Source of the DNA: Branchiostoma floridae
Taxonomy: Eukaryota; Chordata; Leptocardii; Amphioxiformes; Branchiostomatidae
Assembly (NCBI RefSeq): GCF_000003815.2
Contig: NC_049985.1
Location: 11,909,472-11,973,471 of the forward strand
Length of the DNA: 64,000 bases
Reading direction: 5' to 3'
Part shown: in pieces, positions 34,778 to 49,700 of the stretch
Layout of the letters: every line of letters starts with the position of its first letter
Numbering within the stretch: the stretch's first letter is position 1
The notes under the pieces: generated by a model
Told to the model about the DNA's origin: nothing
The model's database searches: none
Seen by the model: the letters and a program-made list of their open reading frames with translations, nothing else
Translations under genes and position numbers: made by a program

Positions 34778-37700
34778 CTACAACACAACACGTTCATATG
34801 AGTTTCCCACAGAAACCTCATACATATGACAAAAGATTCTATTCAGATGTAGAGTGCAGTACAACGAATACAATGTATGCTGTATTACAGCAGATGATCT
34901 AATTAACTAAGTATTCAAAAGACCTTAGCTTCATACAGTGGTATGTACAGAATATACAGAAACCACATGACTTGGGACAATGAGATATTTTCTACGTGTT
35001 ACTAGGCACAGAGCTTCAGAACTGAATGAAACTGAAAATGAGACTTTGCGTCAATACCTTGAGCTTGAGAATGTGACAGACCCATTTGAACATCTCCTCC
35101 TCACTCTCACAGCATGCAGTTCTGAAAAGTGAAGACATTCAGTTTAAGTTTCTTAAGTTCTTACACTTAAATTACTTTAACCTCTGTCTTTCTAGTTGCT
35201 ACCAACACATCGTTTTACACAGCTGTATCCAATATGAACATATTCATACTTTGTACCCCGTACAATTGTTGTGCAATTAAGTTATATATAAAAAAAGTGT
35301 TGTAAATTCAATGCTTAGAACAAAAACTAGCTGAATGCCTGTATTTTAAGTTGTTGAATTGTTGGTGAACTCTTGGCAATCCAGTACACAGTGTCTCTTG
35401 TAATTCTTAAATTGCACAAGGTCTAACATTTCTATCAAGTTATTGTGTTACCTGGTGAGAGTTTCTCCATTCAGGACCACCGTGAAGCCAAACTTGGTGG
35501 GAGGGGACTTCTTCTTCTCCACCCCCACATAGATATTGAACCCTTCCACTGGCCACGCAGCTATGGGCTTCTCTCGGGACTACAGTGAGGGGAATGGAGC
35601 CTCAATTAGAGTAAAGGTAGACCTATAATTACCAAATTTACTACCTGACACTTGATTTTCCCCAACTCATGCACATTCCTGTCACATTGTGGCCTTGTGA
35701 CAGCAGATTTTGCAATGGTCCTAGAGTTTGAAAAGAAGTCCATTGGACAAAACTTTGTCCCATCTAAAATTTATGGTGCACTCTTGTCTTTAAAGTACTG
35801 TGGTTTTGCTATTTTAATTTTCAAATTAAAAGATTTCACATTTGACATATAAAAGAAGAGCGGACTATGCATTTCTTAATATGTATATTCACACTGACAT
35901 GGCCTGACCTTCTGTACTGCAGACTACAACAATCAAACTACAAAAAATATGCAAATGTACAGATAATTTGCATACCTTGGTGTCCTTATAGTAACTGAGC
36001 CTTCCTCCACTGACTTCAAAGAAGTACTTTTCAAAGGAGTATTTGTTGATGATCTTCCTCCTGTCTTCACAGTACTTCAGCTGGCACCAGGGTGTGGGAT
36101 GGTTGATGGACTGAAATCATGGAAAATATCCATCAAAATCCAAACATGAAAAATTCTAGTACTTTTAATCAATTAAATCAATTTATTTGCAGATGTTTTA
36201 GAAAATATCAACTGATACCCAAATTATGAATACATGTATGTGTGCCTGAAAATATGTCTTTCTTTGAAAATGCTCACCAAATTGTTCATAACATCATTGG
36301 AAAAAATTTAAATTAGACAGCCACATTGATTGACTTGCTCCTCAAAGGGGGTTAATTTTCCACCAGTGTTAACTGTTTGATAACTTAAAGGACAACAAAA
36401 GGATTGATATATTGAAGTGATATTAGTAAGTGACATTTGAATCGGAGATGTGATTAATATCAGTAACCAGATCAAGACCCAAGATTTTGTTTATCATTGT
36501 GACATTTCAACATGTGGCTACCTTGGCAGAGGTTTGTGTTGTCTTTGTACTGTCTGGAGTCTGAAACAAACAGTCACTTTATAATGAATGGTATTCTTCA
36601 ACAATGATGGTTTCCAATGTTCCCCATTTATTCAATAGGCCCGACCTACCCTAGAAAAATCTTCCAACCCTAGCCTTTCTTTGGGGGTGGGAGGTGGGTG
36701 ACAGTAGAGTCACATAGTTTCCAGTTAGAATATTTATTCAGTCTGATTCCTATTCAAGTAAAAAAATACTTCTTGCCCTATCTATTAAACGATAAATGTT
36801 TCCACAGATTCCTAACCATGATGCACAAAATATATGTTTTACATTAAAAATATAAGTGTCCTCATGCATTTCAGTTTTAATTTGTCAAACTGTACCCTAC
36901 TTTTTTCAGGAATAAAACAGGAAACACAATATATTTCTTCTCATATATGGCCTTCCCAGCTATGAAAACGACCCAAAATTGTTGCACTTTGGCTTTAAAA
37001 TTTGAACTCTAGTTGTGACTCACCTCTTCCATTTTCTCCAGAATGAAGTTGTGTTTCATACACAGATAGTTGGCAGCTGACCCGCTGTGGTCCTTCCAGC
37101 TCTCCAGCACGGGGAACACTCTCTCCTCGTAGTGCAGCATCCGCTGAAGGTCTCCATCTCCGATCACCTCAAACAGCGCCCACGTCCTGTCTGGGCGCAG
37201 ACCCTTCAGTGAGATGATCTGACTGCACAACTGCTCGGACGTGGAGTCGGGGGAAACCTGGGGAATCCATGCATATAAAAAAGGATCAATGTCTTGAAGA
37301 ACAAACAGCATTTTATTTGATGTGATGAATGAAAAGGTTAACGTTTTAGATCTTAATAAGACATTTAGTACAATGTACAAAATGTATATGCCTAATGGAC
37401 ATACTGAAACACTTTTCAAGACTTTGTCTTCTTGTATTGAACAACCAAACAATTTGTTACGAGTACATGAGTGCAGGGAAACAAAATTTACGACTGCTTT
37501 CAACCTTGGCCTTAATTAGTATTGAAGCTGGTATGTAGCAGGTTTTACTGGATTCTCACCTTGACATTGACTCTCTGCCCTGTCTTGTCCTCCAAGTACA
37601 CCTCCATCAGGATGTCATGAGTCTGAGTCTGTTAAGTGAGGGAAGTAGAAAAATGATGTCAAAGTTGTGCTGGTCACTGGCAGTGCTTATCATATTGGTC

Positions 37701-40700
37701 AATATACAAACAAACTGCTGAGTGTGTTCACGTCTGAAGTAATGAGAGTCTTGGAAGGTGATATTCTTGGTACACAGCACCATATCCTAGTCTGTACTAG
37801 ACTGACTCAGAGATGAGTAGATTTACAAAGTTCACACACCTGCATCTGCTGAGCCTCCATTAACATCTTCATCTGTCTCTGGATCTCCTTTTCCTTTTGT
37901 ATCTCACTGTCACTCACCTTCATTGTATTTAAGAAAGAAGAAAGAAACATAGTTTTCTTATTTGTGTGTCTTATTATGGAGTATGGATTCAAATGACACT
38001 GCAGTAGTCTACAAAGGCAATACATAAATGTCAAATATAGATATAATATCTGGTAGTTATGCAGTACCTCAGAAAGTGGCTAGGGAGCCAATAATTGAAC
38101 TTGACCTTCTTTCTGCTGCCCCTACCTTCCTATGAAATATCATAAGGACCTATCCACAACTTCTTGAGTAATGCTATTCACACACAGACAGACAGACACC
38201 CACAGACAAGCACCACTTAAAACATAATCCTCTTGAAAGTAAAAGGATGTCCTTACATCAAACAGCCAGGCATAGTAGTCTATCATGTATCCGATGGTCT
38301 CAATCTCCTGGTTGGTTCCCCCAAAGCCTGGTGCAGTAGACTGTAATAGTGACATATTGCAGATGAATGTTCCAGTCAAAAACAAGTGCAGTTTGTCATC
38401 AAGAATTTTCCATTGGAAACATGTCCATGTGAAATAAACATTGTCAGTAAAAACTTGAATCAATGATTTTGATATCTGCACCCTTCCTTTTTAAATAAAT
38501 CACCTCTTAAACTGACTTATTTTTCACTGATAGTGAACAACTAATAGACCAAGTATATTAAAGTTCTCCTTAGCAAGCAGATAAATTTGGTAGCTTACAA
38601 TAATTTTCATAAGCAAGTGCCAAGATGGTGTCAGAAGTGGGATCACTTACCATATCACTGGCCATGAGTGTTGGACCAAAGACAGCTGACAGATTCGTGG
38701 ATGTCATCAAGTTGGACTTGGAGTAATCAGACACACTGGAAATATTTTTAAAAGAGAAAAGGGTTTATCATTAATGTCAATCAATTCTGGCTGTAAGTAT
38801 CAAATAAAACACCTTTAAGTTACTTGAAAAGTACTAAAGTTTGTGTGACCTCTGACCTTTTGAGATGACCAATCATCTTCTTGAGAGTGGCATAGTTGAT
38901 AGGATGTTGGCCCTGCAGCTGTTCCAGGTAGTACTTGAACCAGTTCAGCTTTGCTTCATGTTCTCTCTTGTCATAGCCTGGAGGAACAAAATTGTAAGAT
39001 TTTGGAAACAAGTAGCAATAATCTTTAGTTTGATGAAATTTCAATAACAATTTTGAAAGAAACGTAAAAACAACTCAGTGCCATGTCAAATTGCAGTTTT
39101 ACAAAACACTAACCAATACTTGTGCAGAGTGATACAAAATGTACATAACAGAATGGTGGGAGTTTTAGCAAAGAGACCTCTTCTGGGATAGTGTTGAACT
39201 AAATTAGTGGGAATATGGGTGAATATGCTAGGAGATGACAGTGAACATTGGTTTAGAAGGCTTGTGGATATATTCAGAAGGAAAGACCCGTTGGTAAAAA
39301 GTTACATAAAGCTGTTCTTGTATAAGACTGTTTTTAAAAAAAGAACCTACACTAAAAATTGACACCTACCAGCCACTTCTACCCATTTGTCGTGCAGTTC
39401 TTTAGTCAGGAGTGGATCTTCCAAGTTTCGGAAGTATCTCTTCAGACAGTTGGCCACATCATGCACAGAGTGATCTCCCAATTTCAACCTCACAGACCTC
39501 GCATCTGGGAAATTAGAACATGTCCAAAAAAATGGTTAGAAGTGGACAACAGCACAGAAAAAAATAGCTGGAAATCTGCTATAATCTTAGCTTGTCATTG
39601 GATGTACATTTGTGAGACAGGGAACAACATGATTAGCTAGATTGTTAGTGAGTTAGTTAGTGACTGAGTGTTAGATTTTGAAAAGTTACATATTGAAAAT
39701 AGAATTATCTGTCTTTGACCACACTTTGATATGCATAATTATGAATGTAAGGATCAGTTTATCAGAAAATCAGTTTAACCAATAACATGCTACCAATCTT
39801 ATCATATGAATGGTCACAACTAATGAAAGGCTAAAGTCACCTGTATTGAAATCCCTGAGTAGCTGTTCGATCTTAGAATGGGTCCCATTGAGGCGATAGA
39901 TGCCTTCTGCCTGTAGTCCTGGAATGACAGAAGAGGGAAAATTCTGGGAATATTGTACTTTTTCAAGTTGTTTCTGACAAGAAAAACATCAGTGGATACC
40001 AAGATGTTTTTTCCCAATCAAGACATTAAACAAAATTGCTTCGGTGACCATCTGTCACTATCCTCATATTAACTGGTACTATTTCTTATTGCAACCAGAT
40101 GTTACTGCTAAGAATGCCATTCCAAACATAAATATTGGCATTTATCTCCATTGCCAATGTTATGAAATCCATCACAGTATGGTTGCAAGACAATAATGTA
40201 TAAAACATCCACATTATCTTGTCTAGATGTACCCACCATGAGTTGTAACAAACTCCAGACATCTGTCTACGATGACTGGAATGTTCTCTGATGTTAACTG
40301 CTGCTCCTGGAGATTGGTTCCACCCTCCTAATAAAATGTAGACAAACAACAGTGTTTAAAACAGTTTCCCATAACACTAGTCACACTTTTTCTTGAAACT
40401 GGCAATACTTCTATCAAACAGCAGGAAAACTGATCTGCCAACTTGAAGTATTACATAATATTTTGGTCAGAAATATGTCTGGTATTCTCTTGATCATTCC
40501 ATCTGATTTTAGGGCCCAGTTAAGATTTGCGGGTCACTTACATGTATCTGTTTAATTTTATAAGGTAGAATTTCAGGCAATAAATATACTCAACTTTCAG
40601 GCAATTTTGAGATTCTTTAAACTCCTGGCTATCAACAACTATGATCAAAGCTCATCGACTGTGTGACCGTAGCTTTATAGCAAAACATTTAGCACCAGTG

Positions 40701-43700
40701 CCAACAGCTGAAAATGATACACTTAAGGGTGGAAAATTATTCCTAAAAAATAGATCTACTCACTGTGCTGGCTTTCTGAATAGCAGCATACCAGTCATCA
40801 GTGTCTTTCTTCCCTTCTCCTTTCAGACTCAAAGCAGGCCTGGAATTAAATATATAATAACATAAAGAACAATTTAACAGCATGACAACTACAAATGTAC
40901 AGTGAAGATTAGCATTTTCTTTTAATTAAAAAAGTTTAAATTCTTAGAAGTTTATTTGGTAAACTGAGATTTTCTCACCTGCCATGCACGACTACAGACA
41001 TGTAGTAACTCTTGTCAGTCAGGTCCACATTAAGGGTTTCTGTGTGCTGACCTTCAAATGCAACAATGCCAAGGTCAGTGCAAATTACAACAAAAACCAA
41101 GTATACAGTTACACATCAACTAAGATTTTTACATATGAGTATCCAGCATCAAAAAATAACCAGGACACCATTCATCAATTTCTTTTTTGAAGGAAATCAT
41201 ACTTACTCAAGGTAACCAGTTTCCTCAGATCAACTGTTTCAATGTCCCTGGAACTCTGTAGAAAATAAGGCAATATCTTATCAATTTAATTGAAAATCTT
41301 TAGTATGACCTAAAAACATATCATTTTATACATATATTGAGCAATACCTTTATCCTTCTTACGTTTCTCACAAATATCACAAAAATACAAGACTGAATCC
41401 CAAAACACCTAAGTGACATGTTGACTTTCAAACATACCTTGTTCCAGTAGTTGAGGCATTTCCCTCTCAAGTTGCACCAAATACTAACCCAACTCTGAAA
41501 ACAATGGAAAGTGTCAGCCAATCAAACATCTTAATAGACCAATGAAAAAAATGGGAAAGAGAAGAAAGAATAGACTTCACTCAATTTTTGTCTCTTGCAT
41601 CTAGCTCAGCATTGTTTTCCCAAATCCATCAACTTAAATTGGTGTGGCAATATCAAGCTATTCTAAGTTTTCCAAGGGAAAATCTAATACTTCATAAACA
41701 CCATCATTTCAGCACCAAGGAAAGGGCCAATGTGCTTCCTTACCAGGCTAGTGGAGTCCTTCATGTACAGGTAACCCGCCCTGTCAAAATCTCCCATCTT
41801 GTCCACAACTCCTGGAGGTGCACAGCACTACAGAGAGGAAGAGAGCAAAAAGATTCTTATCAGTTCCCAAGATATATCATTAATATGACTTTTAACCATT
41901 TTCTAGCAATAGGTATATGTACGTACATGTTGACAAGAATGTTATTTCTTGGCATAAATTGTAGCATACATATAATAGTTGTTTGAACACAAATCGTCTA
42001 AAAGCTAAAGATCACCCACCTTAGCAATGTTGTGAATCCATCTGACCCTGTCTTCTGGAGTATCAGCACAGAACATGTACTTCTTGTCAAATGTAGACAA
42101 CTCAAAACAGTTCACAAATCTGCAGAAAACAAAAAGTGATATCTTTCACATGCCAGTAAGTGAATGGTTTGTCCTTTGTCTCTGCTGCATAGTTGGTGTT
42201 ACGATGAGAGAAAATCATGAATCCCAATTGCAGCTTGTAGAATTGGCAAATTTCAACTACAGGAAATAATCAATGTATATCTTAAACTACAGTCTTGCAC
42301 TGTTTGCAAACGTTCTGGTATTTTACACATTGTCGACCATTTACCTTTTTCAAAGACAATTTCTGGGCTTCCCCTGACTGCATTAAAATTCACTTCACTA
42401 AACACACACATAACCAAATAAAGGAAGAGAGTCATGTCTATATTTGCGACTTTCTAGAGTGAGTCCTGGGGTGACAGTTACCAGGAAGGAAGAGTTTATT
42501 CTGAAAAGCAGTGCTCTTTTTTTAAAACAGGACAGCTGAACCTTGCAGCCCCACCAAAGGTCAAGGGGTAAAGGTCAACCTGTCCATGTCCATGTCAACC
42601 ATCTCCGTATTCTGGGGTGGTCTCTTTCTAGATCTCCTCCTAACTGATTGTCTAATCGGATTCCGTGATTGTCTGAATAGTTGTAAAATAAAATAGATTT
42701 AGGAAGACAGACAGACATATAGACAGGGCAGGACTGGTCCATGACTGGAGAGTCGCACAAGATAGAGTCACACAGATATGAAAAGTTTACAAACTCAGAA
42801 TTACTCATGCATTGCTATTGTAATATTGTCATCAACCAATTGAAAGCATGCATTAGTACCATTTTCCTTGCTTCTAACTAACATATTGTGACACACGGTA
42901 TGAAAATAGATTTGCCCCATTCATGCTTCTTTGGGATGTAGAACATACATTTGTTTTTGTCAGGGAGAGAGGATGGTCATGGGCAATTTGGACTGAATAC
43001 TTTGGCAATAGGAATGAACAATTGCTTTTTTTTATTCCTACTACAATAGTCTATAACAAAATGCAAATGTTATTATAATATTGGGTAAAGCAAACTTTTT
43101 TTACAAGGCAATGCCATGATCAATGTTTAGAGCGCTTGAGATCACATTTTACCAAAAGTGCAACCCTTGACCATCCTCTGCAAATCAACTTGGCCCCATC
43201 CTTACCGTTTCTTATGATTGTCTTTATCTGACGCATCTGGTTTATGAAGGAAGTCCAGTTTAGACTTGTGAGAGAAAGAGCTAAAAGAATACATGTACAC
43301 GCAGCATCAGCAAAGTCAGTAGCTACAGGCTGGCAAGAAATTCTTACCACCAGAAAGAAATCAGTCATTTTATGAGACATCAATCAATTGAATCAATCAG
43401 CAATTTTGTTAAACTTTGTAATAATTTTTTTCTAGATGCTCTGGTGGTAATGCAAAAGCAGCAATTTAAAAACACATGTACGCAATTCCATAGATGACAT
43501 GGAGCAGACAACATGCAGAGGGGACCAAAACGACAAAACATTCATATTGCTGTGTCCAGTTCACTGATGGACATAACATTTCCATCAGGTACATGACCAA
43601 TCAGCTGGATTCTAAAGCAAAATATGAAACAAAATTTTTTCTTGAATTTTTTAAATATCTACATGTACATGTACAGCAAAGACATGAGTGCATAGCATCA

Positions 43701-46700
43701 CATTAGTACCACAAGCACACCAGAAAACCCTCTTAATAGACACAAGTCAGAAGATGTTTGTTTGACAGATACTGACAACAAGATATTTCAAGGTTAGCAA
43801 AATTTCAGCAAAGAGCACAGAGATGAGAAAAGAGTTACAAGTCATGCAAATCTGATGTGCTCTCAACCAACCCTAGACTTCTAGACATTTTGCACAGATT
43901 TGTGATTCTGAATTATACTTACCCTGACTTAATGGTCACATCAGGGTTGTAGTAATGCAGACAAAGGATGTCTTTGGTCTCAATCATGTTCTTAGCTTTC
44001 AGATCCTGTAAAATAATAACATGTGGTTTGGTTACCTAATTTTGAACAAGAAAACTTTAAAGCAACAAAACGTCTTGTGATGGTACGCAAATGAATTGTG
44101 GCAGTGCATTGAATCTGCATCTGCAAATCAAGTTTGTAAGAAATAGCAGAGTAGCACCCATTACAAAAAGAAGAAGCTACTCAAGAAACCACACCTCTAA
44201 CACATATATCTACCATGGCCAAATTTGGTCATTGCTTCTTACTTTGTCATCAGCATAGTAGCTCAGCACATTGTCCTCAAGAGTGCACCACCTCTTCTGG
44301 AAGTCCCCTACTGCAGAAATGACAAAGCACAAAAAAGGATACTTTATATTCACTAACTGAATCTAACTGGCATTTTTTCCAAGTACTGTGGAATCTGCTT
44401 AGTCACTTACTGTAGTAGTATTTAAGCTCTTAAAGTTACACATAGAAAATGACATCAAGAACTACAAGTGTCATACATTCTGCAGGGCAGTTTACCCAGG
44501 ATACTGTAAATTTGTACCAAAAAGATTTTTCAAATTCAACTGTGTATAAGAGACATACAACAAGTGACTACAAGACCTTAGGTCTCAAGGCTACAGGTGT
44601 ATGGGGAGATAATCTCCTACCTCTGCCTATCAGTCCGTCCACAGATGCGTGTATGGTGCTCCGGGAGGTGTGGCCAGTTTTGTGTAACCAGCCCTTCATG
44701 GACACCGGCTGCTGAGGGATGGGGTCTCTGTTCTCTGCATTCTGAAACAAGAGTTTGAACATCTCATGCCTCTGTGGAATATTGTCTTGTTTAATTGTGA
44801 TTCATTGCTTAATCACTTAATCATCTGTCATTTTATGTTCAATGCAACTGGTATATTCAAAAGGCATATTGAATGACAGAAAATGATCAGTGCTTTAAAT
44901 ATGAACACACAAGTACACAAACACTGAAAACAAAAACTCTGTACATGTACATGAGCTAAAAAAATATAGTGTTTGTTCTGGCCATGTGTACTAGGGGTAT
45001 AGAGTAGTAGAAAAGTAGAGAAAACATAATGTCAGCAGTGTACATGTACAAAAAGCTTAACCCTAACCATGATACTAAACAACTTTCTTTAAGGTATAGT
45101 GCTAATGATGATGGTAGGGTGTCTATTATCAATTATAGTAACTCATTCAATTATACTTACAGAGAAGACTGTGGAGATGCTCGTCTTGCTCTCTCCTGAG
45201 GAATCTATGGATTATATAATTATAAGGCCCAAGGTTATTTGATATATTGGTACTTATACATGTAATCAGAAAATTTAAAAAATGCACTAAAAAAGAGGTA
45301 AAAACTAAACAACCCCAGCGGTTTTTATGTGAAATGAGACCAGCTTAGGTGTTTGGCACTTACCTGATGCTCCATTTTGCTGTAGAAATTCCTGGAACAC
45401 AGCAAAAATAAAGTTGAAATTCTGAGCATTACTAAATAGATATGGTCATAAGTACATGTAATGAAGCGGTGACTTGCATGGAGCTTCAAATTTTTCACAG
45501 AGCAGAAGTAAAACAAAACCTCTCACCTTTTGTAACACTCTGTTGGCACTTTCTGCTAGATGGCATGCTGTTGACATCGATTATAACACTGTTAGCAACT
45601 GTGATTAAAACTGAACATTCAACTGATAAAACAAATAATCAATTTTAAGTTTCTGGTTTCTATCCACCATGTATCATCTCCAATGAATTCATAATAATGT
45701 ATCATCTCCAATGAATTCATAATACAGCTGGTAGTAATAGTAGTACACTTACGCTGTGGCTTCTCTGGGTCCCCTGTTTGACAATCAACCTATAGGATAA
45801 ACAAACAAACAAACAAAATATCACCAGATTGGTCAAACCTGTAGTACTTTTAAAAGATAATGCTGCTAAGGCCATGAATATTTCTGATCCTATGCATACA
45901 TGTGGATAAAAGAATGGCCTTGCTCACTTTAATCAAATTTCAAAATATTGTACACCATTGCATTTTGGAAAATCCATCAAGTAGAATAGTGATCTTAACA
46001 CATTGTTGCGGCAGTGCTTCAATCCAACTAATTGTATGATCCTGATCTTCAGATTTTTGTCCGTCCCACTTATTGTTTAGGAGCCTACAATAATTTTCAT
46101 CCATGAGGTTATGAAAGGGGTGACCTTGTTGTCTGTCCTAACATTTAACTCATTGACAAGCAAATGTCCATCCCAGGATAGAGGGATGGGCCTTAGATGC
46201 AGTCCTGATAGAGTCTACATGGTATTTCATTATTTGTAACAAAAGTTCATGTAACAAGAATCATGATGATTTCCTTACATCAGCCCCACACAGGACCAGG
46301 TGGTAGGTCTCCATGATCCCCTCTTCAACAACCGCCTTGCACAGGGCCTGGAATTGGTGCACAGTATAAAATAGTTAAGATTGATAGTAATAGGATTTAA
46401 CATATACATTGGCAAATAACATTTGTAATTCAAAATGCTCCAGAATGTGGCTCTTCTTAAAAGCCATATGATGGCTGTTTCTTCGTATCCGAAGATCAAT
46501 GGTAGGCAGACAAGGTTGATTAGACGGCCAGTCTGCCTGGCCTGCACGTGACTTTTTAAGGTGAAGGAGGGGTGTGCACTCCCTTCTCCACCCTCTCTTC
46601 TACTGGCGCACTAAGTCCTACCTAAACAGCCATATGATTGTACATACAACTGAAAAAGATCATATATTGACTTACAATATTCAAAGAAATGGCAGACCAA

Positions 46701-49700
46701 AAGAATCTTCCTACCTGTGCCAGTATGAGTCATAAAAACCTGATCACCCAATATGTGCTCTAGACATGATATATTCATGAAAAGGACCTTATGTCAACTA
46801 GCATGCACCGTATAGCAATACTAACCTCGTTAAGTTTCTGCTGGTTCATGTAATACTGGTGAGGCTTGATGTACTTCCTGTTTCTGTACTTGTTGAGGAT
46901 GAACTCTCTTCTGAGGTCCCTGAAATCAGCAAAATTTTCTTCAGAATTTGAAGGTCTCAAGAGACTCATCAGATGTGCAGTATTTAAGGTATGATAATGA
47001 TCTGTCTTTTCCTATTATCCAATATTTTAGATCCATGAGTCAGCATGATTAAAAAAGAAATACATGTTACACATTCAAGCTACATGTAGTTGTAGCTAGA
47101 TTGTATTTGATTTTATTGATCATAATTGCAACGATACAATATACTAGGTGGGTCGCAGGCAGCGGTAGGCTGGTTTTGTGATCCACACATTAATACATAG
47201 CATACATGTAGCTTTTATCTGACCTTGAAAACAAAATACATAGCATTCTACAATATGCCTACATGTGGCTATGGAATGTTTACTTGGGGTAAACATGTGT
47301 AGTGTGCCAAAATACCAGTCCAAGTACATGTTTCTAATCTATGATGATATTTGGAACTTACATGGGGGAGTCCTTTTCAATTCTCTCACTCTCCGGTAGG
47401 TTATACTGTAGATAGTGGTTGGCATTGTGGTTGGCTATTTCTTTGAGGAGCTGTAAGAAAAAAAATCAAAAGAAAGTTTCTAATGTTACAGTAGTACACT
47501 TAGTTGGTCTGAGCTTTAAAGGTAAACGCATGCTGTTCATATTGTAATTTTCATTACTTTCATAAATTTCCCGTGAGCAGCTGCTAAACCATAAGTTTCA
47601 AGTACCAACTCCCAAGAATTAAAATATCTGACTCTGTAATTTCATCAGCAATTTTCAGCTATTGTATAACACTTGACAAGATAGAGTTCCTTGGTGTTTA
47701 CCATGACAAGGTGGTCTGTCCAGACCCTGAGGTCCATCTTGAGAGACCTGTGTTTACAGATGGGGGGGCCGATCTCTCTGTGGATCCCTGAACACTGCTT
47801 ACACACCACAACTCCCAGGTTCACTGTCGCCCAGTCTGGGTCTGAAAACACAAACATCGACAAGTTAACCTTGTTTGTAACTATGTGAGGATAAATGTCA
47901 ACAGGTGCAAGTCATGTAGACGATGACAGCAAATACATTACCAAACAATTAGCTCTTTTGCTTTGCATAATTAGACTCTTTTGCTTTGCATAATGAATTC
48001 CTGACCAATAAAAGTACAAATAACAAGAAATCATAGATGTCATACCTCGGTGAAATACTTAGACTTTCAAGGATTTCTTGTTTTCATTCAAATTTGTAAA
48101 TTTCTCACTAATTCTGTGTATGCAACTTCTTGCTGGCCTGAGGGCCCAAAATTGGATCCAGCAAGCCAACCTTCCCATCCTGCCAGTATTTGGTCACTTA
48201 CACTATTTTCCACCTCTCATCCTGTCACTCAATAATTTGAAAATAACTAAGGACACACACCAAGACAAACAAACAAAGAGACAAATAGACTAAAAACAAT
48301 ATCCCCATTTTTATGGAGGTATAGAACGGCCAACACAAAACTCTTACCTGGACTTCCACAGTCAGCGCAGAACTTGTTGGATGGGTCTTCCCACACCTGA
48401 TGCAGGACCTGTACGTAAAGAAAAATACTACATCCTTAGAGTAAAATTTTGATGGACAATGTATTGCGTTCTTCTTTTTTAAGTATACAAAATAGTACAG
48501 TAAAAATGAAACATTTACGAGAATGACAAATTACTGTAACAAAGGAATGATAATTATAGTTTAAAGCTAGTTGTTTTGAAATACTTTGTCAAGTAATATT
48601 TATGCACACAATATGTGTGTTTGATAAAATACATGTGACAATGACTGCTTTTGGCATTAACAGTGAGAAATCCCATGATGTTGTGACCTCCATCCCAAAA
48701 GGACATGGCTGAGTGCCATCCCTTTCCAAAATTGGAAACTTCTGTTGTAACGATACGGAGCCTTACAGTCTGGAATCACAGACATTATCACTGGAATTGA
48801 ACTTGGCGTAGTGCCTACCTGACTGGTAATCCATTAAAGCTAATGCCCTGTCTGATACATCTTAATAACTGACTTTCTACGGGACTGTATAATAGAATTA
48901 TGACTATAACTGACAGACAAGTCCAGAGATGTTCTCTCCACTTCCTGCCATTGCCAAGTTATCTTTCCCCCACTCACTGTACTGTCTAATAAAATACTTT
49001 GGTTGGCACTAAATTGCATAGAAATAAAACCAAGGTGACCCCCGAGTCAGTGAAGTTATAGAATGACCTAACATTACACCAGCCTTAGCGTAGCGTTAGC
49101 CTCCTTTGCAGCTTTCTGGGAGCACTGGCATTCATTTATGTGTAAAGGACAAGCCAGGAAGTCTTCATTCTTCACCATGAAATCATGTTCTGAACCAATA
49201 ACCTTGGTCCAAAGGTAAAAAAGGCCATTCCTCAATAACGCATAACTAATGTTGCATGTAGTACATAACTTGCTATCTATGGGCATCCATCAACTTAAAA
49301 TCCATAGGCAGTGACAGGGACTGGCACTGTTTAATTGCATTTTTGGCTTTGTCCCAACACTGAAAAAGCATTTTCATGTCAGGCGATATCTATCTTAAAA
49401 CCTTGACCTCTAAACATAGAACTTGCCAGCTTGTTCAATTCTAACAAACTACTACTCTCCCTACTACATGTGAACCTACCGCATAGTCTGCCAGTCCCTC
49501 TCCTATTGCCTCTGTCATGGCCTCCACCCATTCATTAGCCTCCTCCTTGCTTTCTGCAGTGAACCTGCAATAAAACCGCAGATGGTAGATGTGATATACA
49601 AACACATGTAAGTACAACATAGATATTGCAAGACACAATTTTCTGAATCTTTCACTAGCATGACAACATATACATGTAATGCTAGTTCACCTTTATCCAC

